Source: Aquanectria penicillioides
Lineage: Eukaryota; Ascomycota; Sordariomycetes; Hypocreales; Nectriaceae
Direction of reading: 5' to 3'
Assembly: GCA_003415625.1 (NCBI GenBank)
Contig: PYIU01000005.1
Span: 3,415,001 to 3,479,000, forward strand
Length of the DNA stretch: 64,000 nt
How positions within the stretch are numbered: position 1 is the stretch's first letter; each line of letters opens with the position of its first letter. The notes beneath the pieces were generated by a model, which did not search any database, was not told the DNA's origin, and saw nothing but the letters and a program-made list of their open reading frames with translations. Positions 11,111 through 22,336 of this stretch are shown here, in pieces. A program made the translations under genes and the position numbers.

Positions 11111-12699
11111 AAAGCGCTTTAGTAACCAAAAAACTCAATATAGAAACTTAACCCTAAAGAAGCCTAAAATAGACTAATAGAAAATAAAACCTTAATGGAA
11201 TAATTGATTATATAAACAATAGAGAAATAATAACTATAATATATATATACTTGCTTAAGAGCAAAATAGCAGGAATTGACTGCCTCTATAAAGATTTAAT
11301 TAATATTAATATTAAAAGGGAGCCTTAAATAGCAAAGCCAATCTCTTAAAGGTTTAGCTATACTATAATAATAAAGGATTCTATTAAAGATATTAAGAAC
11401 TATTAAATAGTAAATATATATTAGTAAAAAAAGGGGATAATTTTAATAAATTATTAAAAGGTTTCTTTATTAAAAAGAACAATAATAATTTAGCTTTTAT
11501 AAAAGTCTATTATATAAATAAAAAAAGAATAAAAGATATAAACTTTATATTAAAAATAGGCTAAATTATTAAAGCTATAGATAGGCCTAACTTTTATTAA
11601 CATTTAAAAAAGAGAGTAAATACTTACTTTAAGCTATTAATTAAGTTTAATAATAAAGGCAATTCCTATAATATTTATATTAATATTAAAACTTTAATAA
11701 TTTTAGTAAATAAAAAATAGTTAAAAGCCTATACAATAAAAGTAATATAAAAGCAATAAGCCCTAAAGAGAGTAAATAGAATTAGCACTAATATAAAAAT
11801 CCTAAAATTAGCTACCTTTAACTTCTATATACCTAAAATTGCTAGAAATAAAAAAGTATTTATATATTTTATAGTAACTGCAGATATTATAAAATAATTA
11901 AAACCTAAAATGCTAATAGAAATAAACTTTTTATTTAAGTATAAAGCTAAGGTTAATTTTATTAACTTTAGTATTATATTCTACTTAGCCTATAATATAA
12001 TCTTTAGGGTAGAAATATTTTAGATATATTAAAAGAACTTTATTAAGGCAGTAATTAGCATAAGTATAGTAATAATTATACTAAAGGAGACTGCTTTTAT
12101 TTAAGCTAATTAAAAAGACCTTTTTAACTTTAGAGATACCTAAGAAAATCTAAAGGCCTATTACTTTCAATCCTTTTATAGCGCTATTTCTAATGCTATA
12201 ATAGATAAAACTACCCTAAGATTAGTTTAGATTTATAATGCTAGCAATAAAAAGCTAGTTATAAAATAGCAATAATAGATAGAATAAATTGCCAATTATA
12301 ATAGGAAAAAGAAAGCTAATTATATTAGAATGAATAAAAGTATTTTTAGCCTATAAAAAAAGAAATTTAACTCTATAGAAGGATTTCTAGCTGCTATAAA
12401 AGGGAATAATCTATTAGAAAAAGATAAGGGATCTAACCCATTTAGGGTTAATGCTAGCACTTTAAGCTATAGAATTTCTAAACCTAAAGATATCCCTAAC
12501 ATTAAGAATAAATATAGGGTATATATAGCTTACTTAAATTAAGCAGTAGCAAAAAGGATCTATAATATAATAGATAGATATAACATTTATAGGGATAGAG
12601 GGATTATCTCTATACTTAAGGAAATAAAGATGTAGGTAAACCTAATAGATAGATGGTAGAACTAGAAATGTACAGTTAGGAAATATCTATTAGGCGCTA

Positions 12700-13320
12700 A
12701 AGATTGTGCCTTATTAAATGAAAAATACAATAAGCTGCAAGCAGAAGGTAAAATAGAACTAATAGATCAATTGGCCTTAATAGTATACTCTACTTTTATT
12801 ATTTAAAGGGTAGTAAATAGCAAAAGAAAAAAGAGAGTTATAGTTAATCTATAACCGCTTAACTAACTAGCTATACCTAATGCCTACTCTTTACCCAACC
12901 AATCTAATATTATAGCCAATATAAAGGGCAAGAAATTTTACTTTATAATAGATAAATTAGGGTTTTTTTATTAGCTGTCTATCCTAAGTGCCTATAAAAA
13001 CTGTATAGTTATTATATTTAATAGGGGACTTAAGGTTTTTAATATTGCATTAATAGAATTTAAGAATATACTAGCATTTATATAGAGGTTTATAGACTAA
13101 CTTTTTAAGGAATATAAACACTTTATATAAGCCTATATTAATAATATAATTGTCTTTTTTAATACCCTAAACGACTATTTAAAGCACTTAAAAATTATCC
13201 TAAGGTTAATATAGAACAATAGGCTACAAATTGCAATAAAGAAATCCTTCTTTAGATACCTTATAGTATAGCTATTAGGTTTTATTATTAATAGTAAAGG
13301 AATCTATAAAATAAGCAATA
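12700..13320 (+). pseudogene. Gypsy reverse transcriptase remnant
   Basis: Frame 3 reads KFYFIIDKLGFFY, then FNIALIEFKN and AFIxRFIDQLFKEY, then AYINNIIVFFNTLNDYL with KHLKIIL. This matches the Gypsy RT order of the DL..A/FFY block, the V.P.G..N-type block, and YVDD followed by FS.TL..H..HL. The catalytic YVDD is now YINN at 13134-13145 (both Asp to Asn), so the enzyme would be dead even without the stops. Confidence 0.8.
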
Positions 13321-14469
13321 GATTAAAGGCATTTATAAAAATAACCTTTTTAAAAAACCTATTAGCGCTTAAAACCTTTATTAAAATAGTAGAATATCTA
13401 TAGTAAGGGATTCTATAGTATAACATTTAAATCTAACCTCTATAAATATAAAAAATAGCAATATTGCAGTAAGCTAAAAAGCAATAATTAATTTCAATTA
13501 GGCTATTAAAACTAGCTTAAAGGAAGAAAGCAATAACCTAAATGTTTAAACTAATAGAAAAAGAATTAAAAGCATTTTAAAACCTAAAAACCTTTTTAAA
13601 AATGCAATTCCTTCTTTATTATTACAATTTAGTAAAGCCTCTATTTTTTAAGCTAAATGCATATAAAAATAGATTTAAGTTATATATCTTTTAGCTTTAT
13701 AGGGACTAAAATAGAATTAGCATTTTAGGTAAAGATATCCCAACCACTTAATTAAAACTAATACTATTCCTTTTAAGGTTAACCTCCTTAATAAAATAGG
13801 GCTATAGTTCCATTAAGGCAAAAGTAATAGCAATTGCCTAAGCTATTAAAAAGCTATAGAAAATAGTCCAATTTAATTGCAGTCCAATTAATATTATAAT
13901 AGACTATACTACTATAAAAGGGATTATAATGCATACTTCCCTTAATATAATAGACTTTAATAAAGCTAACCTAAAGCTCGTTAAAATCTTTAATTATCTC
14001 TTTAGATTTAACCTAAAAATATTTTATATTCCTAAAACCCTTAATATAGTTCTAAATGCTTTTTTAAGGCTACTAATAGAGAAACCACTCTATTAGCAAG
14101 CTATAGATAGCTATTTTAATAAGCTAAATACTAAAGCCAATATAGCAAAAGCTAATGCAATTAAAATTGCAATATTACTTAAATTCCATAAGAAAATGCT
14201 TAAAGGATATAGTAAGGACCTAAAACTTAATAGAATTTGCACCTATATTTAAGGGATTTAATAGAATAATACTTAAAACTTATAGAAGAAGCAATATATA
14301 AACCCATTCTACTTATAGAAGCTAGCAAAAGATAAATTGCTCTATTATATAAATTATAAAGGGTAGAAAAGACTTTACATTTTTAGGCTAGTAGTTAAAA
14401 CTATCCTTATAACTATCTATAATAACTTATAGTATACTAAAATCTTTAAGATTTTATATAAATTAAGCT

Positions 14470-14660
14470 ATATCTATTTCTATAGAATAAATAAAACAGT
14501 AAGAAAGTTTATTGCATACTGCTTAATATATAGAGAGAATTTAATAGATAGAAGACTATTAATAGGTAAATTAAAGTTAATTCCTATAGTTTTATAACTA
14601 TTTTATACTATTGCATTAAACTTTATAATTAACCTTTCTAAAGTTATATCTATAAATATA
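14470..14660 (+). pseudogene. Gypsy integrase remnant (zinc-binding and core start)
   Basis: The plus strand reads KFIAYCLIYREN, the mutated form of the integrase F...C..C segment (second Cys to Tyr). It is followed by DRRLLIGKLKLIPI and TIALNFIINLS, corresponding to the P...W..I..DF..GLP region with the first catalytic Asp changed to Asn. Located between RT and the chromodomain, as expected for Gypsy pol. Confidence 0.7.
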
Positions 14661-15560
14661 ATATAAGCAATCCTAAACTATAATAAGCTAGATTAACTAT
14701 ACCTAATAAACTATTTATTTTTAAAGAAAACTATTTTTATATTAGGGCATTTAATATATACTATATAGAATTAGGCATTTATTCTATTAAGGGCATTACT
14801 TCTATATAATTAGGGAATACCTATATATATTTTTAGCGATTAAAACCTAAAGTTTATAAGCAATATATAAAGAGCTATATTAGCCTTTCTTAATATAGGG
14901 GTCTTTATATCTATTGTATATTACTTCTAAACTAATAGTATATCCAAAAGAAAGAACTAAATAGTAGAAATTGCAATGTAATATTATACTATTATAAAGC
15001 TAAATATACCTTAAATATAAGCACTTCTAGCAATTTAATATAACCTAAACAATATAATTGCCTTAGCTATAGATCACTTACTAAATAAACTACTATATAG
15101 TTTTAAATTAAAAATAGTTATTAAATTTACTATTAAAAGTAAAGTTGCTAATTAAAAAGCTAATAGAACTGTACTAAAGGTTCTATATAAGTTATACTTA
15201 TAGAAAGTGCAACTCCTAATAGATATAGCAGCTATACTATTAAAGATCTAATATAATTAATATTATTAATTAATTAAAATTAATAAAGGAGATATTATTT
15301 ACCTATAGCTATATAAAGGATACTATTTGCTAAAAAAACTAAAGTGTAAATAGTCTCCTACTAAAGCTAAACCCTATAAGGTAATCTATAAGATCTATAG
15401 CTAAGCTATTAAACTTAACTTCCCTTTATACTAATAGGTGCATTTAATAGTCTCTATTGCCTAAATATAGAAACTAAAGTAAGGGGATAACCCTTTTAAT
15501 TATATATTGCTATTACTGCTAGCTATTAAAATCAATAAGAATAAGGTAGTAGGCTAATAG

Positions 15561-15731
15561 AAAGTAAATAGAATTATTTAATAAAAGATCTAATAGTATA
15601 AATAGAGGCTAATGCATTACTTTCTATTGCAATAAAAAGAATATACTACTAAAAACAATAAATAGATAAATAAAACTAAATTAAGGGAAAATGCTTTTAA
15701 CTTTATTAATAAATACTTAACCGCCAACCCT
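15561..15731 (+). pseudogene. Chromodomain remnant at the C-terminus of Gypsy pol
   Basis: In frame with RT (frame 3) the sequence reads VNRII..KI, then YFLLQ-stop-KEY, KNNKQ-stop-IN and LRENAFNFINKYL. This lines up with the chromodomain pattern E.I...R......YLV.WKGY....EWI....L.NA...I..Y. The two stops fall exactly where the conserved Trp residues belong (WK.Y and .EWI), as expected from TGG to TAG/TAA. Such domains direct chromovirus integration to modified histones, so the element belongs to the chromoviral branch of Gypsy. Confidence 0.65.
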
Positions 15732-16500
15732 ATACTATAGGAAAAAGAATATAAGAAAAAAGATTAGAAATTGCTATAGGGCATAGCAAATCTAGCGTCC
15801 AAACAGCTAAAAGCTACCTATTAACTTTTACTATTATAAGAAAATTCTCTTTTATATATTTACTATTTAATTTAAAAGGATTTAATATAAAGGTAGCTAA
15901 ATTCTATAAAAAAGGAAATATTTAAAATAAATTAATAGTAATTCACAATTAGCTTACTTAATATACAATTAAAGTAATTAAATAAAGTAAATAACTAAGC
16001 GCCTATATAGCATAAAGGCAATTGCTGCAGCCTAATGCATCTCTTTTAACTTCTTTAACCTTATATAACCTTTATTTTCTATTCCTATATATAGCCCTAT
16101 ATTTTATTAATTTTAATAGTATAAATGCTAAAACCTATTGCTTACTAAACTTTTTAGCTTTTCTTCTTTATTTTGCATAAATATCTAACTGCTATAGAAA
16201 CTATTACCTATACCATTAGATTTAGCATCCTTACTATTAGTCTTAGCCTCTTTACTATTAATTTCTATACTTTTCTCTACCTCTTTTTAGTAAACATTTA
16301 TATAATAGCTAGCCTAATACTTACTATATTAGATCTAGCACCCTTACTGCCAATCTTAGCTCCTTTACTATTAATTTTAGCACCTTTTTATAGCTTAAGC
16401 CTTTTTGGCTTTAGACCTTTTACTATTAGCTAATAGCAATATAGAACTTATTGCTATATATTAGTAAATCAAGCAATAAAATAATATATATAAAGCTTAT

Positions 16501-18411
16501 TTTATTAAGAAAAAGCATAAATCCATTAGTTAATTTATTAAAAACCATATCAATTAGTCTTTCTTTAATAAGTATAGAGTCTCCTGCAATAATATTTTAT
16601 TTAAACTTTTAAATAGGCATTAAATATTATTTAATAGATATAATAGGCTTATTAATACTTATAATAATAATAGCAATAAATCCAATATTAATATTAATAA
16701 TTTCAATACTATAATATTATTAACTATAGCATCCCTAATAGAAGATAATAATTTAATAGAATCTATTTATAACTTTATTATTAATTGCAATTATATTAAT
16801 AATAATATTAGCCTTTTTAATAAAGACTTAAATGCTAATGCACAATAACTTTAGGATAATATAGATATATTAATATAGATAGGGGAAGAGAGGGATTTAA
16901 ATTAAAATTAAAAGTTTTTATTTTTAAATAATAAAATAAAGAATAAAGATAAAGAAGATAATAAGGAGGTTATAGTAATTAATAGGGGATATACTAAATA
17001 TAGTAAGAAGAGTATTAGCAGAAAGACCTTAAGAGAAAAGACTTCTACCTAATATAGTAGAAGGGATTTAAATGCTTAAAATATAGATTAGAATCTTATT
17101 GCTTTAACTATTAGCACTTATAAAGGATTTAAATAAAAGGTAGATATTCCTATAAGTAAGGGTTTAGCCTACTATAGATATAATAAATTAATAGAGATAG
17201 TAGAGTTAAAAAATAATAGAATTAATACTAAAGGCACTATAATCTATAGTAATTACTGTCTTTTAAGCAAACTGATTAATAGGCTAAAAAGCTAAAGGCA
17301 AAATAATGCATTTATTTGCCTTACTTATAACTTTTAGCTTTATGGCCTAAAGGGTACTTTTAGTAATAAACCCAATAAATCCCACCCTTTAATAGACCTT
17401 TTTATTAAGTATAAAAAAGTTATTAACTAGCATTACAATTAAATCAATAAAAAGATCAATACTAAATCTAAGCCTTTTAAGGTAGAATTTAGCCTTATTT
17501 AATGCATTAAAACTGCTGCTATAAATGCCTTTACTTTCTACTAAAATAGCAAGTATAATAAGTTTTAAAGGAACTACTAGCACTTTATAGCTAAGCTATT
17601 TAAAAAGGAGAAGGCAATAGCTATAGTTTTTATTAATCCTTATAGTATAACTAATACTTTAGCTACTAAATACCTTATTACTATAGAGTATAGTTATTTA
17701 ATAGACATTAATATATTAAATTAATATAACCACTCTATTAAAAACAATTTATTTATTGTAAAAGCTATTGCAATTAATACAGCCACTAGCGCCTACTAAA
17801 TTATAACTAAAATTAAAACTTTAGAGAATAAAGTTACCTAACTTAAGGAGTAGCTTAAGGCTAATACTAAATCTATTAATATTAAATTCCATAAAGTTGC
17901 CAATAAAGTTAAGGAATAAGCTATTAATATCTCTACTCTTAATAACTTAATTATTTATTTTAATACTATTAGTAATAGCTAAAATAATAAGATTAAGGAA
18001 TTAATAGTTTAAATAGCAAAAGTAAAGAAATTTAAATTAATAGCTTTTTTAGCAGCCAATAAAGCTAAGCTAATTAAAACCATTATAGCTTAGGTTAAAT
18101 CTAAACTCTCTTAAGGCAGATTGGCTAAAAGCAATCAACTATTTTATATACCTACTTTTAGCCTATTAAAATAGGCACCTTTATTAATACTTTAAGCAAA
18201 TAATATAGTATATTAATATATAAATTTGCAGCCTATTAATAACTTTCTTTTAGGAAAGAAGCAACCCAATAAGGCTGCAGTAGCTAGCTCCTTTAAGTGC
18301 TATAAGCCTAATAGCACAATAGAGGAATTAATAGCTAGGCCATTAAAGTTAGCTCCTAATAAAAAGGGATCCCCTTTTACTATTATTAATATTAATAATC
18401 TATTTAATTAA
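16501..18411 (+). pseudogene. Extra ORF between pol and the 3' LTR, unknown product
   Basis: Frame 1 reads coherently for about 635 codons to a TAA at 18409-18411. Its internal stops are only TAA or TAG, never TGA, as expected if they were CAA/CAG. The decoded protein is Asn/Ser-rich at first (to about codon 140), then basic, then has a likely coiled coil around 17800-17960 (KIKTLENKV, then QLKEQLKANTKS). The last 61 codons (18226-18408) are open and less mutated. It resembles no retrotransposon protein I recognise (no RT, integrase, protease or zinc-knuckle motif). It could be an env-like position ORF, a captured host gene or an accessory factor. Confidence 0.5.
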
Positions 18412-18692
18412 TTATATTCTTAATACTCTATGCATTAATACTAATAGCCATTAGATTAGCTAAATCCTACTAAAGTTATATAGAATTAAAAGGAAATAAT
18501 AGGGAAATCTATAGGTCTATATAAGGATTTAGGAACTTTACTAGAAATTTAAAAGCTAATAGCTAAATACTATAATTATATAAAATAAATAAGAACAATT
18601 AATAGATAGGGCAAGTATAAAGTAAATATTAAGGACTTAACTTTAGTTTTTACTATTATAAATAGTAGTCTTTCTTTTAATCTAAAAGCACT

Positions 18693-19003
18693 TATTATAT
18701 ATATAGATTATATAATAGATAGTACTCTTAAATAATCGGCCTTTATATCTCTTAAGTAAAGGTTAACAATCTATAAGTATATTTATACTTTAGGACCTAT
18801 TATTATAGTAGTCTTAAGATATAAGTTAAATAGAGTTTAATATACAATCAATTATTACTTATAGCTAAGCTATTAATTCTAATATAGCTATAGAGCCTAT
18901 ATATATGCCTTTTAGTATAACTGTAAGACAAGTAGTATAATAGTTCTATTATTAAGACTATTACTTCTAATACCACTTATAATAAAACAAACAAACTATA
19001 ATA
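18693..19003 (+). repeat. Gypsy 3' LTR (311 bp)
   Basis: Gap-free copy of 8781-9091, more heavily RIP-mutated. It is followed by the right CCTTT duplication at 19004-19008. No clean polypurine tract is visible just upstream. Confidence 0.85.
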
Positions 19004-19008
19004 CCTTT
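19004..19008. repeat. Target-site duplication of the nested Gypsy element, right copy (CCTTT)
   Basis: Exact match to 8776-8780, directly following the 3' LTR. Confidence 0.8.
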
Positions 19009-19641
19009 ATTTTAAAGTTAAAATCAATAAAATCCTTAATTTTAATTAATTATAAATTTATAATCTTTTTTTTGCTTAAAATAAGCTCTATTAATATCTC
19101 TTTATTCCTTAAGAAATTAAATATTTTATTTAAAGCTCTTAAGGGCTCCCTTAAGATATAAAAGAATTAGCTTCCTTAATACTTAAAGCTTTTATCTTTA
19201 TTATCTTTTACTTTAAATTTTAATTTATCTTTAGGCTATATTTTATATTTAATCTTTAATTTATTTTTAATCTTTTAATTAAAGTACTTTTATAGCTTTT
19301 ATATTTATTATATTATCTTTATTATTTACTATATTATAATGCTTAAATTTAACTAAATTTTCTATAGGTCTTTTTTAATAAGCTTTATTAACCTTTTAAA
19401 AAAAAGTAAAAAATCCTTAAGATTATTTTTTTTTTAATAAAATCTTTTTTATTATTAATTTATTTAATTACTTTAATAGTAAGGACTAGCTTTAGGGCTA
19501 GCTTTAAAGCTATTACTTAAATCTTAGGACTTTAATTAATTAATATTATAAGCACTAACTTTAAGGAATAAACTTTAGGTTAGTTTAAACCTTTTAAATA
19601 GCTATAATTTCTTCTTAAATTAAAGCTTTAGGCTTATAATC
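19009..19641 (-). pseudogene. 5' portion of the Copia internal region (leader and Gag start), RIP-degraded
   Basis: This stretch lies between the Gypsy insertion and the Copia 5' LTR, so it must be the Copia leader and gag N-terminal part. The minus strand shows short open pieces such as REPLRALNKIFNFLRN between stops. No domain can be named. Confidence 0.5.
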
Positions 19642-19900
19642 TATAAATAATATATAGGCATGCATAAAGACAATTATAGCAAGCAATATATACAATAGGT
19701 CAGTCTAGATCAATTAAGATTTATAAAAAGCAGCTAAATAGTAGTTGCAGAATGCAGTTACCTATTTACAGTATAGGGATTCCCTTATAAGGATACATGG
19801 CCTCAAGACCTAAGCCCACAAGGCCCCCAAGGTCGGCTTGTGGCCAGCCGCTATATCTATAGCGGCGACCACCTTCGCCCGGCCGCTATATCCGTCAACA
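19642..19900 (-). repeat. Copia 5' LTR (right copy, 259 bp)
   Basis: Gap-free partner of 4168-4426. The inner 140 bp (to about 19785) is strongly mutated. The outer 115 bp is almost intact and keeps CpG-rich sequence and the inverted repeat (19847-19866). It is followed by CCATC (19901-19905), the right target duplication. Confidence 0.9.
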
Positions 19901-19905
19901 CCATC
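19901..19905. repeat. Target-site duplication, right copy (CCATC)
   Basis: Exact match to 4163-4167, marking the right end of the Copia insertion. Confidence 0.85.
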
Positions 19906-20437
19906 ACTGCTCAAGGCGAAGGGTCGAGTTTCAACTTCTTCGAGTGAACACGACCTCCTAATGAATGCTAATCTCGCTGGATTTTTGGTTTTGTCCTTTC
20001 TGTGAATAATTGAGTAATAAATGAAGTCGAGTCTAAGTATACACTCAAGTAACATTGCGCATGACAGGGCTAGCTTCGGAACATATCCGAGGGACCCTCG
20101 GAGGTCTTGACCGACCTCAGCAAGAAATTTGGTGCAGCAGTACCAACAATAAGAGCCGTGCATATCTTGACCGGGAGATAAGAATAAGTGAAGAGGAAAA
20201 TATTTAATCTATTACTATCCCTTATTAGGTATTCTCCCGATCTGAATTTACTGATCATTATGAGTTTACACTCGGAGGAAAAACCCCGCCCTCGGATGCT
20301 ATCCGCTCCTATCACCAATCTGACTCATCAATGCGCTAGTTAATAGCATGGCCATTTGGGTTGGAATGGTCCTATAAAGTTCATAGCAGACTTCAAACTT
20401 CGCTGTTGCGACAATTAAAATTCTACAGGTCTAAAAT
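19906..20437. other. Right flank of the retrotransposon block, no gene seen
   Basis: Composition returns to normal immediately outside the LTR. Two overlapping minus-strand ORFs lie here, one running into the LTR, but neither has recognisable content. The last few hundred bases should contain the promoter of the oxidoreductase gene. Confidence 0.4.
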
Positions 20438-21494
20438 ATGGCAACTCCAAAGCTGGGATGGATTGGTGCGTTTTCTTGGTCCATGGCTTATCGTAGCTAA
20501 TGTGTGCAGGCCTCGGGTCAATGGGACTTCCTATGGCGATCAACCTTCAGAAGCACCTCGCTCGGATCGGGGCTCCAAGCCTCCAGTACCGCAATCGTAC
20601 AATGTCCCGAGGAGACTCTCTGCAAGATCTAGGCGGTGTCCCTGCTTCATCAGTGAAAGAACTCATTAGCGGCACCGATATTGTTTTCATGTCCCTTAGT
20701 GATGATTCGGCATTGGAATCAACTTTGGACTCAATTATTGAAGCTGGAGATGGCTTGTCCGGAAAACTCGTGGTTGATACTTCAACAGTCCACCCTGACT
20801 CGTCAGTCACTGCTAAAACGAGACTCGCGGAAAAGGGCGCCAGGTTTATTGCCTCTCCAGTTTTCGGCGCAAGCCCAGTAGCAGCACAAGGCCAACTCTT
20901 ATGGATAGTAGCTGGACCGGACGACGCGGTCGAGTCAATCAGCCCATTTCTGACCGGTGTGATGGGCAGAGGCGTAATCAGGGTTGGTGAAGATGTTCGT
21001 CAATCAAGCATGATGAAAACAGCTGGGTGAGTTTGGTAGTCACATCCGATTTGCTACCGCTAACCAAAAGCAACAGAAACTTCATAACTGCTGGAATGAT
21101 GGAACTTGTTGCCGAAGCTCATGTATTGGCTGAGAAGACTGGACTGGGGAGCCAAAACCTCGAGGCTCTTATCGAGCAACAATATGGATCGTTGGCCCTT
21201 TCAATGTCAAAGCGCCTCACAACTGGTGCATACATGCCCGCTCGTGGCGAGAAACCCTGGTCCGACCTCAATCTGGCATTGAAGGATGTGGGACACGGAA
21301 TCAAGTGCGCAGACCAAGCGGGAACGAAACTCAAGGTTGCCGAGGTCGCGCTGAACCATCTCAAGCAAGCAAGCGAGTTTTCGAAAGTTGAAGGAAGACC
21401 ACTGGATTCTTCATCCATGTACGGTGTGCTGAGGACCCAAGCGGGCCTGCCATTCGAAACCGACTATGTAAAAGAGAGGGATGAGAAGAATTGA
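20438..21494 (+). CDS. NAD(P)-dependent 3-hydroxyisobutyrate dehydrogenase-like / 6-phosphogluconate dehydrogenase-family oxidoreductase
   Basis: Three exons, 20438-20465, 20510-21026 and 21071-21494 (969 nt, 322 aa), with two 44-nt introns. The first intron splits the dinucleotide-binding loop, and splicing restores WIGLGSMGLPMAINL, the GxGxMG Rossmann signature at residues 8-22. Further family marks are DTSTVHPDSS (substrate loop), SPVFGASPVAAQG (the G.P..A..G loop) and MMKTAGN, with the catalytic Lys of the K..GN motif, restored by the second splice. The C-terminal helical domain (LALKDVGHGIK) is complete. The length is usual for beta-hydroxyacid dehydrogenases. The enzyme oxidises a 3-hydroxy acid with NAD(P), and the exact substrate is open. 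It lies only about 540 bp from the RIP-mutated element yet is intact. Confidence 0.85.
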
Positions 21495-22336
21495 GATATA
21501 AGTACTGAGAAGTCAGCTACGTCACCTGCTTCCAGATGAAGAATAGTGATGAGGTCTAGCGTAACCGACACTGGTCAACGTGAACGAAACGGGACTAGAT
21601 CAGTATTTCAAGAAAGCCTTCATTGCGATAATAAAACCAAAACAAAAACATGTTGACTAACAAAAGTACAGCAGACCCAACTTGGGAGTAGTTTCCCTAC
21701 TTGAATATATCCAAGTTAAGTCGCTTAATTTTTACCTACTCATTCGTTCGTTTATGCTCAGCACCCCGAGGTCTAGTTGCTGGATTTTCAGAAAGTACTT
21801 TCCATGACCTCTCTGCAAAACTCTCTGAAAACTGATACCGAAATCTTCGCAACTTGGTGGCTCAGCTGTCCTTTTCTACAGCTTGTCTTTTTTGGCCCCG
21901 CCGACCATGATTGCCCAAAGCCGCCGAACGAAAGTTCTAAGTTCATAGTGAGAATATGTAGGGATTAAAATGTAGCCACTACTTGCAACGTTTCGCTTCG
22001 GAGAGTCCGTTCGAGTAGTGCTCGTGTAGTCTGAACCCTTGGGAAGAAATAGATCAGAGTCGGTTGTAATCTTAACATGGCGCAAGCGAACTATGCATTA
22101 AGGATTGAAGCTATAGCTACATAAGAATTTACTTATTATTTTAATGTGTTTTAGTTGGCCTGCAATCGTTTATTCATTTCAGTCTTCCATTCCAGGTTGA
22201 GTACTCTGCTCCGGGATTGATATTTCAATACGTTCCTATCGACAAATATATGTCTGGACAAATCCCTCCTTATCCTCTGACTATTACATTGCCCCCCAGT
22301 GTAAAATATCATCTGGATCGACACTAACTGTAAATG
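21495..22336. other. Intergenic between convergent genes, no gene seen
   Basis: Convergent 3' ends of the oxidoreductase and NLR genes. Only short ORFs without recognisable content were found. Confidence 0.4.

Larger units (their letters stand above)
8781..19003 (+). mobile_element. Ty3/Gypsy chromovirus-type LTR retrotransposon, RIP-degraded, nested in the Copia element
   Basis: A 10,223-bp element with 311-bp LTRs (8781-9091 and 18693-19003, constant offset 9,912 bp, no gaps) and CCTTT target duplications. On the plus strand, Gag-like, RT, integrase and chromodomain segments lie in the same frame (frame 3) between about 10.6 and 15.7 kb, so it probably encoded one Gag-Pol polyprotein. RT lies before integrase, the Gypsy order. 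A further ORF (16501-18411, frame 1) follows pol. The length is above the 5-8 kb usual for fungal Gypsy elements, in line with the extra ORF. Stops are nearly all TAA/TAG in place of Gln or Trp codons. It inserted after the Copia element, since it splits it. Confidence 0.88.
4168..19900 (-). mobile_element. Ty1/Copia LTR retrotransposon, RIP-degraded, interrupted by a nested Gypsy element
   Basis: The element is bounded by two 259-bp direct LTRs (4168-4426 and 19642-19900) at a constant offset of 15,474 bp with no indels, and by identical CCATC duplications. Without the inserted Gypsy element (8781-19003) and its extra target copy it is about 5.5 kb, normal for Copia. Coding runs on the minus strand, so 19642-19900 is the 5' LTR. 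Recognisable domains in 5'-3' order are a CCHC zinc knuckle (8111-8152), a protease-type segment (7379-7621), integrase (6920-7117) and reverse transcriptase (around 5600-5765). The order gag-PR-IN-RT is diagnostic of Copia rather than Gypsy. A polypurine run AAAGGGAA (minus strand, 4427-4434) abuts the 3' LTR. All frames carry many TAA/TAG stops, so the element is dead. Confidence 0.9.

Noticed and set aside
16173..16433. Hydrophobic 86-aa plus ORF in the Gypsy element as a membrane (env-like) protein
   Set aside because: RIP turns many codons into Ile, Leu, Phe and Tyr, so hydrophobic ORFs arise by chance. It is short, and the reverse strand there reads a Lys/Gly/Ser repeat instead, so no env claim is justified.
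4427..19641. AT-rich block as a centromere or mitochondrial insertion
   Set aside because: Two LTR pairs, target duplications and readable Copia and Gypsy domains explain the whole block. The low GC comes from RIP.
19810..20163. 117-aa minus ORF running from the flank into the Copia LTR
   Set aside because: It crosses the insertion boundary, has no recognisable content, and ends early if the element is removed.
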